A stretch of DNA of 46,496 bases from Christensenellaceae bacterium (GTDB lineage: Bacteria > Bacillota > Clostridia > Christensenellales > Borkfalkiaceae): the NCBI GenBank assembly GCA_948890655.1, contig CAQTYU010000009.1, forward strand, positions 1-46,496. Reading direction: 5' to 3'. Made by a program: the position numbers and the translations under genes. The notes below the pieces were generated by a model. The model saw only the letters and a list, made by a program, of their open reading frames with translations. It was not told where the DNA came from and searched no databases. Of the stretch, positions 6,730 through 13,907 are shown piece after piece; within the stretch, counting starts at the first letter, position 1, and every line of letters starts with the position of its first letter.

Positions 6730-8973
6730 TTAATCTTTATCGTCCGGCTTAGTTTCACGGGAAACATTTTCGTTATCCGTGTCTTTACCTTCACTTTCGG
6801 GAGCGGTTTTTGCGGAACCGCCGTTTGCCGTAGTTGCTGTTTCAGGTTCAGCCGTTTCGGCGGAAGATGAACCGTCTTTTTCAGCTTCGAACTTTTTGAA
6901 CGGATTGTCGGAATGCTTTTGGTCCTGTTCGTCCATAAACTTCAGAACTTCGGCATAGCTCTTGCCTTCCATCAACATATCAACTTCTTCGGAATAGATA
7001 GTTTCGCGTTCGATTAAAATGCGAGCCATATTGTCAAGTACGCTGCGGTTTTCAGTCAAAAGCTTTACGGCACGGGAATGTGCGGCTTCGATTATTGCGT
7101 GCATCTCGTCGTCGATTGCCTTTGCAGTGTCGTCAGAATATGCATTGTGCGTTTCCATATCTTTGCCAAGAAATACGGTCTGCGAGTTGCTTCCATAGGT
7201 TACCAGCCCGAGTTTTTCACTCATACCCCACTCCGTAACCATACGTTTAGTCATTTCCGTTACGCGCTCCAAATCGTTTGACGCACCGGTTGTTATATCT
7301 TTGATAACTAATTCTTCGGCAACGCGCCCGCCGAGAGCCATACAGATAAAGTCAAGAATCTTGTTCTTCGTCATATGCGCGTCGTCGTTGTCGGGACGCG
7401 TCATAGTGTAACCTGCCGCATTGCCGCGGGGAATAATCGAAACTTCCTGTACGGGGTCGCATTCGGGGCAGAGCTTGGCAACGATTGCGTGACCCGCCTC
7501 GTGGTAAGCGGTTATACGCTTATCGCTTTCGGTTACTACGCGGCTCTTTTTCTGAGGACCCATCAGAACCTTATTTACACCCTCGTAAAGTTCGAGATTG
7601 CCTATAAATTTCTTATCTGCGCGAGCGGCAAGAATTGCGGCTTCATTTAAAAGGTTTGCAAGGTCGGCACCCGAAAAACCTGCGGTTATGCGGGCAACGG
7701 TTTTAAAGTTGACGTCGGTGGCAATAGGTTTGTTACGCGCGTGTACCTTTAATATTTGTTCTCTGCCTTTTACGTCGGGCAAGTTCACGAAAATCTGTCT
7801 GTCGAATCTGCCGGGACGCATTAACGCAGGGTCGAGAATGTCCGCACGGTTGGTTGCCGCCATAACAATTACGCCCTCGTTACTTTCGAAACCGTCCATC
7901 TGAACGAGAATCTGGTTTAAAGTTTGCTCTCTTTCGTCGTTACCGCCGCCGAGTCCCGCTCCGCGGTGTCTGCCGACTGCGTCTATTTCGTCGATAAAGA
8001 TGATGCAAGGCTGGTTTTTCTTAGCCATATCAAATAGGTCGCGTACACGCGAGGCACCCACGCCGACATACATTTCAACGAAGTCGGAACCGGAAACCGA
8101 GAAGAACGGAACGCCTGCCTCGCCTGCAACAGCCTTTGCGAATAAGGTTTTACCTGTGCCCGGAGGGCCTACAAGCAAAACGCCTTTAGGGATACGCGCC
8201 CCCAAATCAGAGAATTTTTTAGGGTGGCGCAAGAATTCTACAACCTCGGCAAGTTCGACTTTTTCCTCTTCGGCGCCGGCAACATCGTCAAAGCGCACTT
8301 TAATATTAGTGGAAACCCTTGCCTTGGTTTTAGCAAAGCTCATAATCTTGCCGGAACCGCCCATCGAAGAGCGGATTATAAGGAAAAATACAACGCCTAC
8401 GGCAACAATCATTAAAACGGAAAATACGGTAGAAACCCAGCTTCCCGCATTGGGGTTGCCGTGCTCGAGAACAACGCCGTAGCCTTGCCACGTTTTAAAC
8501 GTTTCGGAATCCCAGCTCTCAACGCCGTAAGCCGAAGGACCGAAGCAATAATATCTGTCGCGCCCACTCGCATCCGCACCGGTATACTGGTATGCGTCCG
8601 TCTTTACTCTCCAAATTACCTTAAGCGCCACTTCGCTCGTTTTGCCGTTTGCATCGGTTACGTCGCGCACGATTTCATTCTTTTCGTTTACGCGGTAACC
8701 GCCGCCGAGTTCGGCATAGCTTCCGTTTGCGTCGGGCTTACCGTTTTCGTCATACTTTACAGTACTAACGATTTTGCCGTCCACAATGTGCGGAACTCTT
8801 TCACCCTTCTCGTCTAAGGTATAGAATTGCGCGTTTTCAACGTATCTTTCGAATTCGGTACGGGAAATTTGCTGTGCCCCGCCCATCAGGCTGCTGGTCG
8901 CCCAAATGACGATTACAGCAGCAACAAGCGCAACAAGTATCGCGCCCATTATAATTCTGCCTTTTTTGCTCAA
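6730..8973 (-). CDS. ftsH: ATP-dependent zinc metalloprotease FtsH
   Basis: A 747-aa membrane AAA+ protease that degrades membrane and regulatory proteins. It has TM1 at ~9-28, an extracytoplasmic domain at ~30-178, and TM2 at ~179-201. The AAA module has Walker A GPPGTGKT (269-276), Walker B IIFIDEIDA (324-332) and SRH ATNRADILDPALMRPGRFD. The zinc site HEAGH is at 491-495. Its extracytoplasmic domain and C-terminal tail are longer than the usual ~610-650-aa protein. The acidic tail has an NVSRET segment because a parS site lies within it. The start is TTG at 8973 behind AAAGGAG with 7-nt spacing. It is the first leftward gene from the origin. Confidence 0.95.
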   Translation of the reverse strand: MSKKGRIIMGAILVALVAAVIVIWATSSLMGGAQQISRTEFERYVENAQFYTLDEKGERVPHIVDGKIVSTVKYDENGKPDANGSYAELGGGYRVNEKNEIVRDVTDANGKTSEVALKVIWRVKTDAYQYTGADASGRDRYYCFGPSAYGVESWDSETFKTWQGYGVVLEHGNPNAGSWVSTVFSVLMIVAVGVVFFLIIRSSMGGSGKIMSFAKTKARVSTNIKVRFDDVAGAEEEKVELAEVVEFLRHPKKFSDLGARIPKGVLLVGPPGTGKTLFAKAVAGEAGVPFFSVSGSDFVEMYVGVGASRVRDLFDMAKKNQPCIIFIDEIDAVGRHRGAGLGGGNDEREQTLNQILVQMDGFESNEGVIVMAATNRADILDPALMRPGRFDRQIFVNLPDVKGREQILKVHARNKPIATDVNFKTVARITAGFSGADLANLLNEAAILAARADKKFIGNLELYEGVNKVLMGPQKKSRVVTESDKRITAYHEAGHAIVAKLCPECDPVQEVSIIPRGNAAGYTMTRPDNDDAHMTKNKILDFICMALGGRVAEELVIKDITTGASNDLERVTEMTKRMVTEWGMSEKLGLVTYGSNSQTVFLGKDMETHNAYSDDTAKAIDDEMHAIIEAAHSRAVKLLTENRSVLDNMARILIERETIYSEEVDMLMEGKSYAEVLKFMDEQDQKHSDNPFKKFEAEKDGSSSAETAEPETATTANGGSAKTAPESEGKDTDNENVSRETKPDDKD
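6751..6766. promoter_or_regulatory. parS site inside the 3' end of ftsH
   Basis: AGTTTCACGGGAAACA (minus: TGTTTCCCGTGAAACT) differs at two positions from the palindrome TGTTTCACGTGAAACA. It encodes the V-S-R-E-T residues of the FtsH tail, the peptide trace often left by a coding-region parS. Confidence 0.7.
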
Positions 8974-9179
8974 AATACAACTCCTTTTATATAATTAGGA
9001 AATATTAAACCAATTTTAACACAGATTGCCGTAATTTACAAGTATTTACACCCCTAAAGTTTGTTTATCACTCAATTTTTATAATGTTTTCACTTTATTA
9101 TTTTTTTTAAATTTTACCGGTTTTTTCTTAAAAAACCGATTAATTTTAACTGCGCCTATACTGTTTTACTGTTAAAAAT

Positions 9180-9195
9180 TGTTTCATGTGGAACA
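9180..9195. promoter_or_regulatory. parS site
   Basis: TGTTTCATGTGGAACA; its complement TGTTCCACATGAAACA is one base from the Bacillus parS consensus TGTTCCACGTGAAACA. It lies 28 bp from a second site, inside the probable origin. Confidence 0.8.
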
Positions 9196-9222
9196 TTCTG
9201 GCAAATTTTTTCAGTAAATTAT

Positions 9223-9238
9223 TGTTTCACGTGAAACG
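9223..9238. promoter_or_regulatory. parS site
   Basis: TGTTTCACGTGAAACG, one base from a perfect palindromic parS. It lies 24 bp from the first perfect DnaA box. Confidence 0.88.
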
Positions 9239-9657
9239 TGCTGCGCATAAAAAAGTACAATTGTGGATAAATTTTATGATTTTAACTATTTTACAGCGGA
9301 TTTTTTGATGTATTCCTCGAATTTTCTGTTGACAGATATCCGCTAAATTTTGAAATTTTTCTTAAAATTATATTCAACATCACTATTTTGTGTTACTTTT
9401 GTGGATAAAATTCCTTAAACACCAAATCGGACAGCAATTTTGACCGAATTTGATTTGTGGAATTGTTATTGAAATGTGAATAAAAATGTTGATAAAAGCC
9501 CTTTAAAGCTTTTGAACGCAAAATAAAATTTATGCGTCATTCAAATTTTTTGCCCTTTGCGCTTAAAATACCGGCATGCGCTTTATTTATAGATTTAAGC
9601 AAAGCTGAACCGGCAACGTTTCCGGAATACGTTTTTCACAAAAAAATAATAAAGTAA

Positions 9658-9686
9658 TTATAATTTAATGAGACGTTGGCAATAAT
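9658..9686 (+). promoter_or_regulatory. sigma-F-like promoter of yyaC
   Basis: TTATA (9658-9662), a 15-nt spacer, and GGCAATAAT (9678-9686) match the forespore sigma-F pattern GYATA-15-GGnnAnAnT at all but the first base. yyaC is sigma-F-dependent in B. subtilis. A housekeeping-like alternative (TTCACA 9635-9640, spacer 18, TATAAT 9659-9664) overlaps it. Confidence 0.6.
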
Positions 9687-9702
9687 TCCTACCGAGGTTT
9701 TT

Positions 9703-10272
9703 ATGGACTATTCATTTAATTTGTATAACGCTATGGCGGCTGACGGGGTTTATTTGTCGCTGAAAAAAATTTTGGCAACTTCGGAAAATCCCCCTGTGGT
9801 TCTTTGCATAGGCAGTGATTTATCCGTCGGAGACAGTCTCGGCCCTGTTACCGGAACTAAAATAAAGGAAAAACTGAACGGATTGAACTGTTATATTTAC
9901 GGAACGCTTGCAAAACCGATTACCGCTCACGAAGTTAAATATATGAATGATTTTCTGAGAGCAACTCACCCTCAGAGCCAGATTATTGCAATTGACGCGG
10001 CAGTCGGTCTCGCCGGAGACATCGGATTGATAAAGCTTGCAAAGCGGGCGATTAAGCCCGGAAGCGGGGCGAATAAAAAACTTTCGAAAGTCGGAGACGT
10101 TTCGATAATGGGAATTGTGGCCGAGCGTTCGATGTTTAATTATTCACTGTTTTCGGCAACGCGGCTGAACATAGTTTATAAAATGGCGGAAATTATATCG
10201 GAAGGAGTTTGTTCTTACATCTCAGAAAATCTGAAGAGCGGAGTATTTACAAATATAAAAACCGGCGCTTAA
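9703..10272 (+). CDS. yyaC: YyaC family sporulation protein (DUF1256)
   Basis: A 189-aa protein with the Gpr-like fold found only in endospore formers. Recognisable segments are VVLCIGSDLSVGDSLGPVTG, IYGTLAKPITAHEV, and IIAIDAAVGLAGDIGLIKLA, followed by the KPGSGANKKLSKVGD motif typical of the family. A role in spore DNA protection or germination has been suggested, but the exact activity is unknown. The ATG at 9703 is preferred over an upstream TTG at 9676 because GAGG lies at 9694-9697 and the TTG would overlap the promoter. In B. subtilis yyaC is likewise next to spo0J. Confidence 0.9.
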   Translation: MDYSFNLYNAMAADGVYLSLKKILATSENPPVVLCIGSDLSVGDSLGPVTGTKIKEKLNGLNCYIYGTLAKPITAHEVKYMNDFLRATHPQSQIIAIDAAVGLAGDIGLIKLAKRAIKPGSGANKKLSKVGDVSIMGIVAERSMFNYSLFSATRLNIVYKMAEIISEGVCSYISENLKSGVFTNIKTGA

Positions 10273-10357
10273 TGATTTGGAGCGAATATCAAATAATCCG
10301 CAGATATACAAATGAGGAACTCAGCGTGTGAGAGGAGCGCTATTATACCAGGAGTAC

Positions 10358-10412
10358 TTAATTAAACGAGAGGGCGCAAAGATTTAATCTTTGCGCCCTC
10401 TCGTTTAATTAA
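10358..10412. terminator. 26-bp perfect inverted repeat between convergent genes
   Basis: Two 26-nt arms (10358-10383 and 10387-10412) are exactly complementary with a 3-nt TTA loop. It separates yyaC from the convergent SLOG gene and presumably ends both transcripts. It is unusually long and perfect and lacks a clean U tract, so an additional role is possible. Confidence 0.7.
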
Positions 10413-10416
10413 TCGA

Positions 10417-10866
10417 TTAAAGCCCTATAATTTTAAGTTCCTTTTTCCGCGCGTAATTTACGGTGTAGAAAGTTCCGCCTTCATCTTTTCTGAGAAAGTA
10501 AACCAAAACATTGCTGTTATCAACCATAAATCTGTCGCGTGCCTGCATACAACCGTTAAAATAGTGTGACGAAAGCAAAATCTGTTCGTCGCTGTTATCC
10601 AAAATTCGTTTATATCTGATTTTGTCATGCCCGGAATAGGAATCGCTTTGACCTTCGCACGGAACGCAGGCTATAAGTTTTACGTCATAATTTTTTTTTA
10701 ATGAAATAACACATTCGGCGGCGGCAAGGTCGAAACCGACCGCCATACCGCAATAAAAAATTACGACGCCAGAAATTATTAAATTTTTAATTACTCTTTC
10801 AAGAAGTTCCGCATCAAAATCTTTAAGCTCGTAGCGGTGTCCGGTAAAAGCGCAACTTTTTATCAT
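10417..10866 (-). CDS. SLOG-family protein (YpsA/DUF1273-like)
   Basis: A 149-aa single-domain protein. Family marks are the opening CAFTGHR, IFYCGMAVGFDLAAAE near residue 57, YKRILDNSDEQILLS, and MVDNSNVLVYFLRKDEGGT...YARKK near the end. The SLOG fold binds nucleotide-like ligands. Some relatives sense nucleotide-derived signals, while YpsA affects division in Firmicutes. Here no effector domain is fused. The ribosome site AAGGTG precedes the ATG. It starts 8 nt after rsmG, so the two are cotranscribed leftward. Substrate unknown. Confidence 0.85.
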   Translation of the reverse strand: MIKSCAFTGHRYELKDFDAELLERVIKNLIISGVVIFYCGMAVGFDLAAAECVISLKKNYDVKLIACVPCEGQSDSYSGHDKIRYKRILDNSDEQILLSSHYFNGCMQARDRFMVDNSNVLVYFLRKDEGGTFYTVNYARKKELKIIGL

Positions 10867-10874
10867 AATTCACC

Positions 10875-11561
10875 TTAAAGCGGTTTTTTTCTTTCCAATC
10901 CTCTGCCGCGCGGATACTTCAAAGGGGTGGCGCAAACTTTTTTTATAACAATTGCCGACCTTTTTCCGCAATTTTCAGGAAGGTCCAAACGAATAATTTT
11001 TTCAATCTTTCCGCCCAATACCTCAATTGCTTTTAAACTTTCATCAAGTTCTGCTTCACACTCGCCTTTATACGCAATAAAACTGCCTCCGACTTTTACG
11101 AAGGGCAAACAGTATTCGCATAAAGTGTTCAACTTTGCAACGGCGCGTGCGGTGGCAATATCGAATTTTTCACGCAAGTTTTCATTATGCGCCCCTTCCT
11201 CGGCGCGGATATTAAGAACTTTTACACCGACAAAACCCAATTTTTCCACAACCTTTTTAAGAAATTCACATTTTTTCCCCGTACTTTCGATTAAAGTGAA
11301 CTTTAAATCATCCCTTACAATCTTTAAAGGAATGGATGGAAACCCTCCTCCGGAACCTATTTCAACAACGGCGGCACCGTTTAAAAAATTATTTTCAGGC
11401 AAAATACTGTCCAAAAAATGTTTTATATAAATCTCTTTTTCGTCAGTAATTGAAGTTAAATTATATTTTTCGTTATATTCAATCAGTAAATTTTTGAAAA
11501 TTTCAAATTTTGCTTTATAGTTTTCATCCGAAAAATAACTGCTTAAAAAACCGTAATCCAT
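10875..11561 (-). CDS. rsmG: 16S rRNA (guanine527-N7)-methyltransferase RsmG
   Basis: A 228-aa SAM-dependent methyltransferase that modifies G527 of 16S rRNA; its loss gives low-level streptomycin resistance in other bacteria. It shows YNLTSITDEKEIYIKHFLDS, the SAM-binding VVEIGSGGGFPSIPLKI (~66-82), IESTGKKCEFLKKV, FDIATARAVAKL and a C-terminal KYPRGRGLERKKPL tail, as in the family. No Shine-Dalgarno precedes the ATG; TATTAT ends exactly 6 nt upstream, so the mRNA is predicted to be leaderless. In most Firmicutes rsmG follows mnmG and precedes parA; here it stands apart, divergent from dnaN. Confidence 0.95.
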   Translation of the reverse strand: MDYGFLSSYFSDENYKAKFEIFKNLLIEYNEKYNLTSITDEKEIYIKHFLDSILPENNFLNGAAVVEIGSGGGFPSIPLKIVRDDLKFTLIESTGKKCEFLKKVVEKLGFVGVKVLNIRAEEGAHNENLREKFDIATARAVAKLNTLCEYCLPFVKVGGSFIAYKGECEAELDESLKAIEVLGGKIEKIIRLDLPENCGKRSAIVIKKVCATPLKYPRGRGLERKKPL

Positions 11562-11920
11562 ACAAAAATAATATCATAATTTATTAACTTTTTCAACTCC
11601 TGAAGTTATTAACAATTAATAAAATAAGTGGATAACTCAACTTTTTTATGTATCAAATTTTTTTTGCGGCTTTTTTAAAAAATTTTAAGTTTTTTATTAT
11701 CGGGGTTATGCACTTATTAAGAAACTATACACAAAAAAATTCACAAAACAATCAACATTCAAAGAGGTTGATTTTGTTGCATTTTAAAGGCTTTTAAGTT
11801 ATTATATTAATGAAATAAATCTGTTTTGAAATTATATCAACAATTCCACACCACCTATTAATAATACTTCTTATATAATTTCTTAATTAAAAAATAATAT
11901 AAAAGTTACACGGAGAAAAA
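11562..11920. other. AT-rich intergenic stretch between rsmG and dnaN
   Basis: 359 bp without a gene. It carries the rsmG promoter (11568-11597), a one-mismatch DnaA box (AGTGGATAA, 11628-11636) and weaker ones (TTATGCACT, 11706-11714). In many bacteria dnaA occupies this side of dnaN. Here there is no trace of it, so this may be a secondary or ancestral part of the origin, or simply the dnaN leader. Confidence 0.5.
11568..11597 (-). promoter_or_regulatory. rsmG promoter with leaderless geometry
   Basis: On the minus strand TTGAAA (11592-11597), spacer 18, TATTAT (11568-11573), then TTTTGT and the ATG at 11561. The start site falls on the start codon. Confidence 0.65.
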
Positions 11921-13027
11921 ATGAAAGTTGTATGTGAAGGTATCGATTTATCCGATTCCGTTTTAAAAGTAGTTAAAGCATGTTCTTCGAAAACCACTAT
12001 TCCCGTTCTGGAATGCATTAAACTGACGGCAAGAAACGACGAGTTGAAACTTTCGGCAACGGACGGTGAAATATCTATATTGAAAACTATTAAAGCCGAA
12101 GTTTACGAAGAGGGAGATATTTGCGTACCGGGCAGGTATTTTGCAGATTTTATTAAAAAACTGGAAGGAGTGCAGATTACTCTTTCTTCCGACGGCAAAA
12201 AAATGGATATTGTTTACGCTGACAGTCAGACGAGTATGCAGGTTCTTTCGGCGGATGATTTTCCTAAAATAGATACTGAAATTAACGAGAGCAGTTTTAA
12301 GGTAAAGACTTCGGATTTAAAGAAATTTATTAGCGCCACTTCATTTTGCTGCGCAACGGACGATTCGCGTCCCATTTTAAAGGGCTGCCAGTTTTTGATA
12401 AACGGGGACGAAGTGTGCGTTACTTCGCTTGACGGATTCCGTCTTGCAACCATAAACGGTAAAGTAAGCGGCAGCGCCGGTAATATGGAAATAGTTTGCC
12501 CTGCGAGAACACTGAACGAAATCGAAAAAATGCTCCCCGACGGTAACGACGAAACGGAAATATTTATTCAGCGCGGAATTATTCTTGTAGCGGTGGAAAA
12601 TACGGTTTTGACTTCGCGTCTTTACGGCGGAGATTTTATAAAGAAAGACAATATTATTCCCAAATCGTTTATAACGACTGTTACGGTTGAAAAGGATAAA
12701 CTTAAAGCAAGCATAGAGCGTGCGGCTATTCTTGTAAGAAACGATAAGAACAGTTTGATTATTTTTGATATATCGGGTGACAAAATAGAAATTTCTTCCG
12801 CGTCGGAAATAGGTAACGTTCAGGAACCGGTAAAGGCGGAAACGGACGGTAAAGACGTAAGAATAGCTATGAATTCGAAGTTTATTATAGAGGCCGTGAA
12901 TGCGTTGGAAGAGGAAAAAATTGTGCTTTCTTTCAACAACAGCGTACAGCCGTTTATTTGCCAGAACGAGAAAAACAAGGACAAGCTGTATTTAATTTTG
13001 CCAGTAAGGACAAGCAATAACGCTTGA
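11921..13027 (+). CDS. dnaN: DNA polymerase III beta subunit (sliding clamp)
   Basis: A 368-aa protein with the three-fold clamp architecture. Recognisable segments are SSKTTIPVLECIKLTA, ATDGEISI, then FCCATDDSRPILKGCQF and the SLDGFRLA motif in domain 2, and a C-terminal LILPVRTSNNA carrying the usual P-V-R element. The dimeric ring tethers polymerase III to DNA. The ribosome site CGGAGAAAAA precedes the ATG. dnaA is not upstream, contrary to the usual dnaA-dnaN order. The rpmH promoter overlaps the dnaN stop codon, so the downstream ribosome/secretion genes have their own start. Confidence 0.97.
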   Translation: MKVVCEGIDLSDSVLKVVKACSSKTTIPVLECIKLTARNDELKLSATDGEISILKTIKAEVYEEGDICVPGRYFADFIKKLEGVQITLSSDGKKMDIVYADSQTSMQVLSADDFPKIDTEINESSFKVKTSDLKKFISATSFCCATDDSRPILKGCQFLINGDEVCVTSLDGFRLATINGKVSGSAGNMEIVCPARTLNEIEKMLPDGNDETEIFIQRGIILVAVENTVLTSRLYGGDFIKKDNIIPKSFITTVTVEKDKLKASIERAAILVRNDKNSLIIFDISGDKIEISSASEIGNVQEPVKAETDGKDVRIAMNSKFIIEAVNALEEEKIVLSFNNSVQPFICQNEKNKDKLYLILPVRTSNNA

Positions 13028-13053
13028 CTTTGAGAGTTTTTCCATTATATAAT
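13024..13053 (+). promoter_or_regulatory. rpmH operon promoter
   Basis: TTGACT (13024-13029), an 18-nt spacer, and TATAAT (13048-13053). The -35 overlaps the dnaN stop codon. The leader of roughly 100 nt ends at AAAAAGGA before rpmH. Confidence 0.75.
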
Positions 13054-13158
13054 ATGTAAGCTAAAATGCATATAGGCGGCGCATAACTTTGTTTACGCGT
13101 TGTTTGCATTTTTATTAAAGTTAAATATAAGTAATAAATCTTAAAAAGGAAAATGGAT

Positions 13159-13293
13159 ATGAAAAGAACTTATCAACCTAAAAAGAGACAGAGATCGAAA
13201 GTTCACGGTTTCAGAAAGAGAATGGCAACCACTGCAGGCAGAAAAGTTTTAAAGAGAAGAAGAAATAAAGGCAGAAAACACCTTACGGCGTAA
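13159..13293 (+). CDS. rpmH: 50S ribosomal protein L34
   Basis: A 44-aa, extremely basic protein: MKRTYQPKKRQRSKVHGFRK, then RMATTAGRKVL and KGRKHLTA. It is full length and matches L34 almost throughout. The ATG at 13159 is chosen over one at 13153 because AAGGA ends 8 nt before it. It begins the classic rpmH-rnpA-yidD-yidC-jag order. Confidence 0.97.
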   Translation: MKRTYQPKKRQRSKVHGFRKRMATTAGRKVLKRRRNKGRKHLTA

Positions 13294-13296
13294 TAA

Positions 13297-13623
13297 GTGA
13301 ACTATCTCAGGATAAAGAAAAACGCCGATTTTCAAAAGCTGTTTAAAAAGGGGAAAAAGGTATTTTCCCCTTATATAACGTTATTGTATTTTCCATCGCA
13401 AAAAACCGGTATGGGGGTGGCGGTTTCGAAAAAACACGGTAAAGCGGTTAAAAGAAACAGGATAAAAAGACTGTTACGCGCTGCTTTTAAAGAAACCTGC
13501 CCTGCGTTGAAAAATCCGTGTTCCTGTATTTTAATACCTAAAGTTGCGGAAGAATACAGTTTGAAAAGCTTTAAAAAAAGTTTGGTAATCTGTTTTAACA
13601 AGATAAACTCATGCGAAAATTAA
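13297..13623 (+). CDS. rnpA: ribonuclease P protein component
   Basis: A 108-aa basic protein partner of the RNase P RNA, helping 5' maturation of tRNAs. It has the N-terminal IKKNADFQKLFKKGK, central MGVAVSKKHGKAVKRNRIKR (the RNR motif that contacts RNA), and LLRAAFKE. The start is GTG at 13297, 3 nt after the rpmH stop. The 3' end overlaps yidD by 13 bp, indicating coupling. Confidence 0.95.
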   Translation: MNYLRIKKNADFQKLFKKGKKVFSPYITLLYFPSQKTGMGVAVSKKHGKAVKRNRIKRLLRAAFKETCPALKNPCSCILIPKVAEEYSLKSFKKSLVICFNKINSCEN

Positions 13624-13886
13624 GAGTTTTTAAGCGCAGGTATTTAAAGCCGGTTTTTAAAATGCTTTTTATGCGGCTTATCGTGTTTTATCAGAAAAAT
13701 CTTTCCCGTCATACCTGTCTTTACGAACCCACGTGTTCGGAATATATGAAACGCTCGATTAATAACAAAGGCGTTATTCTCGGAATTTTATACGGTTGCT
13801 GGAGATTATTGCGCTGTAATCCCTTTTCCAAAGGCGGTTACAATCCGGCTCCCGAAAAATATTTCAGATTAAAATGGGTTCTGTAA
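13611..13886 (+). CDS. yidD: membrane protein insertion efficiency factor YidD
   Basis: A 91-aa amphipathic protein that associates with the inner face of the membrane and aids YidC-dependent insertion. Family marks are RLIVFYQKNLS, the Cys-containing CLYEPTCSEYM, then GVILGILYGCWRLLRCNPF and GGYNPAP. The N-terminus is slightly longer and more basic than usual, and translation is coupled to rnpA. Confidence 0.95.
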   Translation: MRKLRVFKRRYLKPVFKMLFMRLIVFYQKNLSRHTCLYEPTCSEYMKRSINNKGVILGILYGCWRLLRCNPFSKGGYNPAPEKYFRLKWVL

Positions 13887-13907
13887 TAAATCAACGGAAA
13901 TAAATTT

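Larger units (their letters stand above)
8974..9702. other. probable chromosomal origin of replication (oriC)
   Basis: About 730 bp without a gene, very AT-rich, between divergent ftsH and yyaC. DnaA boxes: perfect TGTGGATAA at 9262-9270 and 9400-9408, one-mismatch boxes at 9475-9483 (TGTGAATAA) and 9487-9495 (TGTTGATAA), and a weak TGTGGAATT at 9456. Two parS sites sit at 9180 and 9223, and a hairpin at 9118-9138 (CGGTTTTTT/AAAAAACCG). AT-rich tracts at 9080-9130 could be the unwinding element. Gene direction flips here: mostly leftward to the left, mostly rightward to the right. No dnaA is present in the window. Confidence 0.7.

Noticed and set aside
9676..9702. TTG start for yyaC
   Set aside because: It would overlap the sigma-F -10 box; the ATG at 9703 has GAGG at proper spacing.
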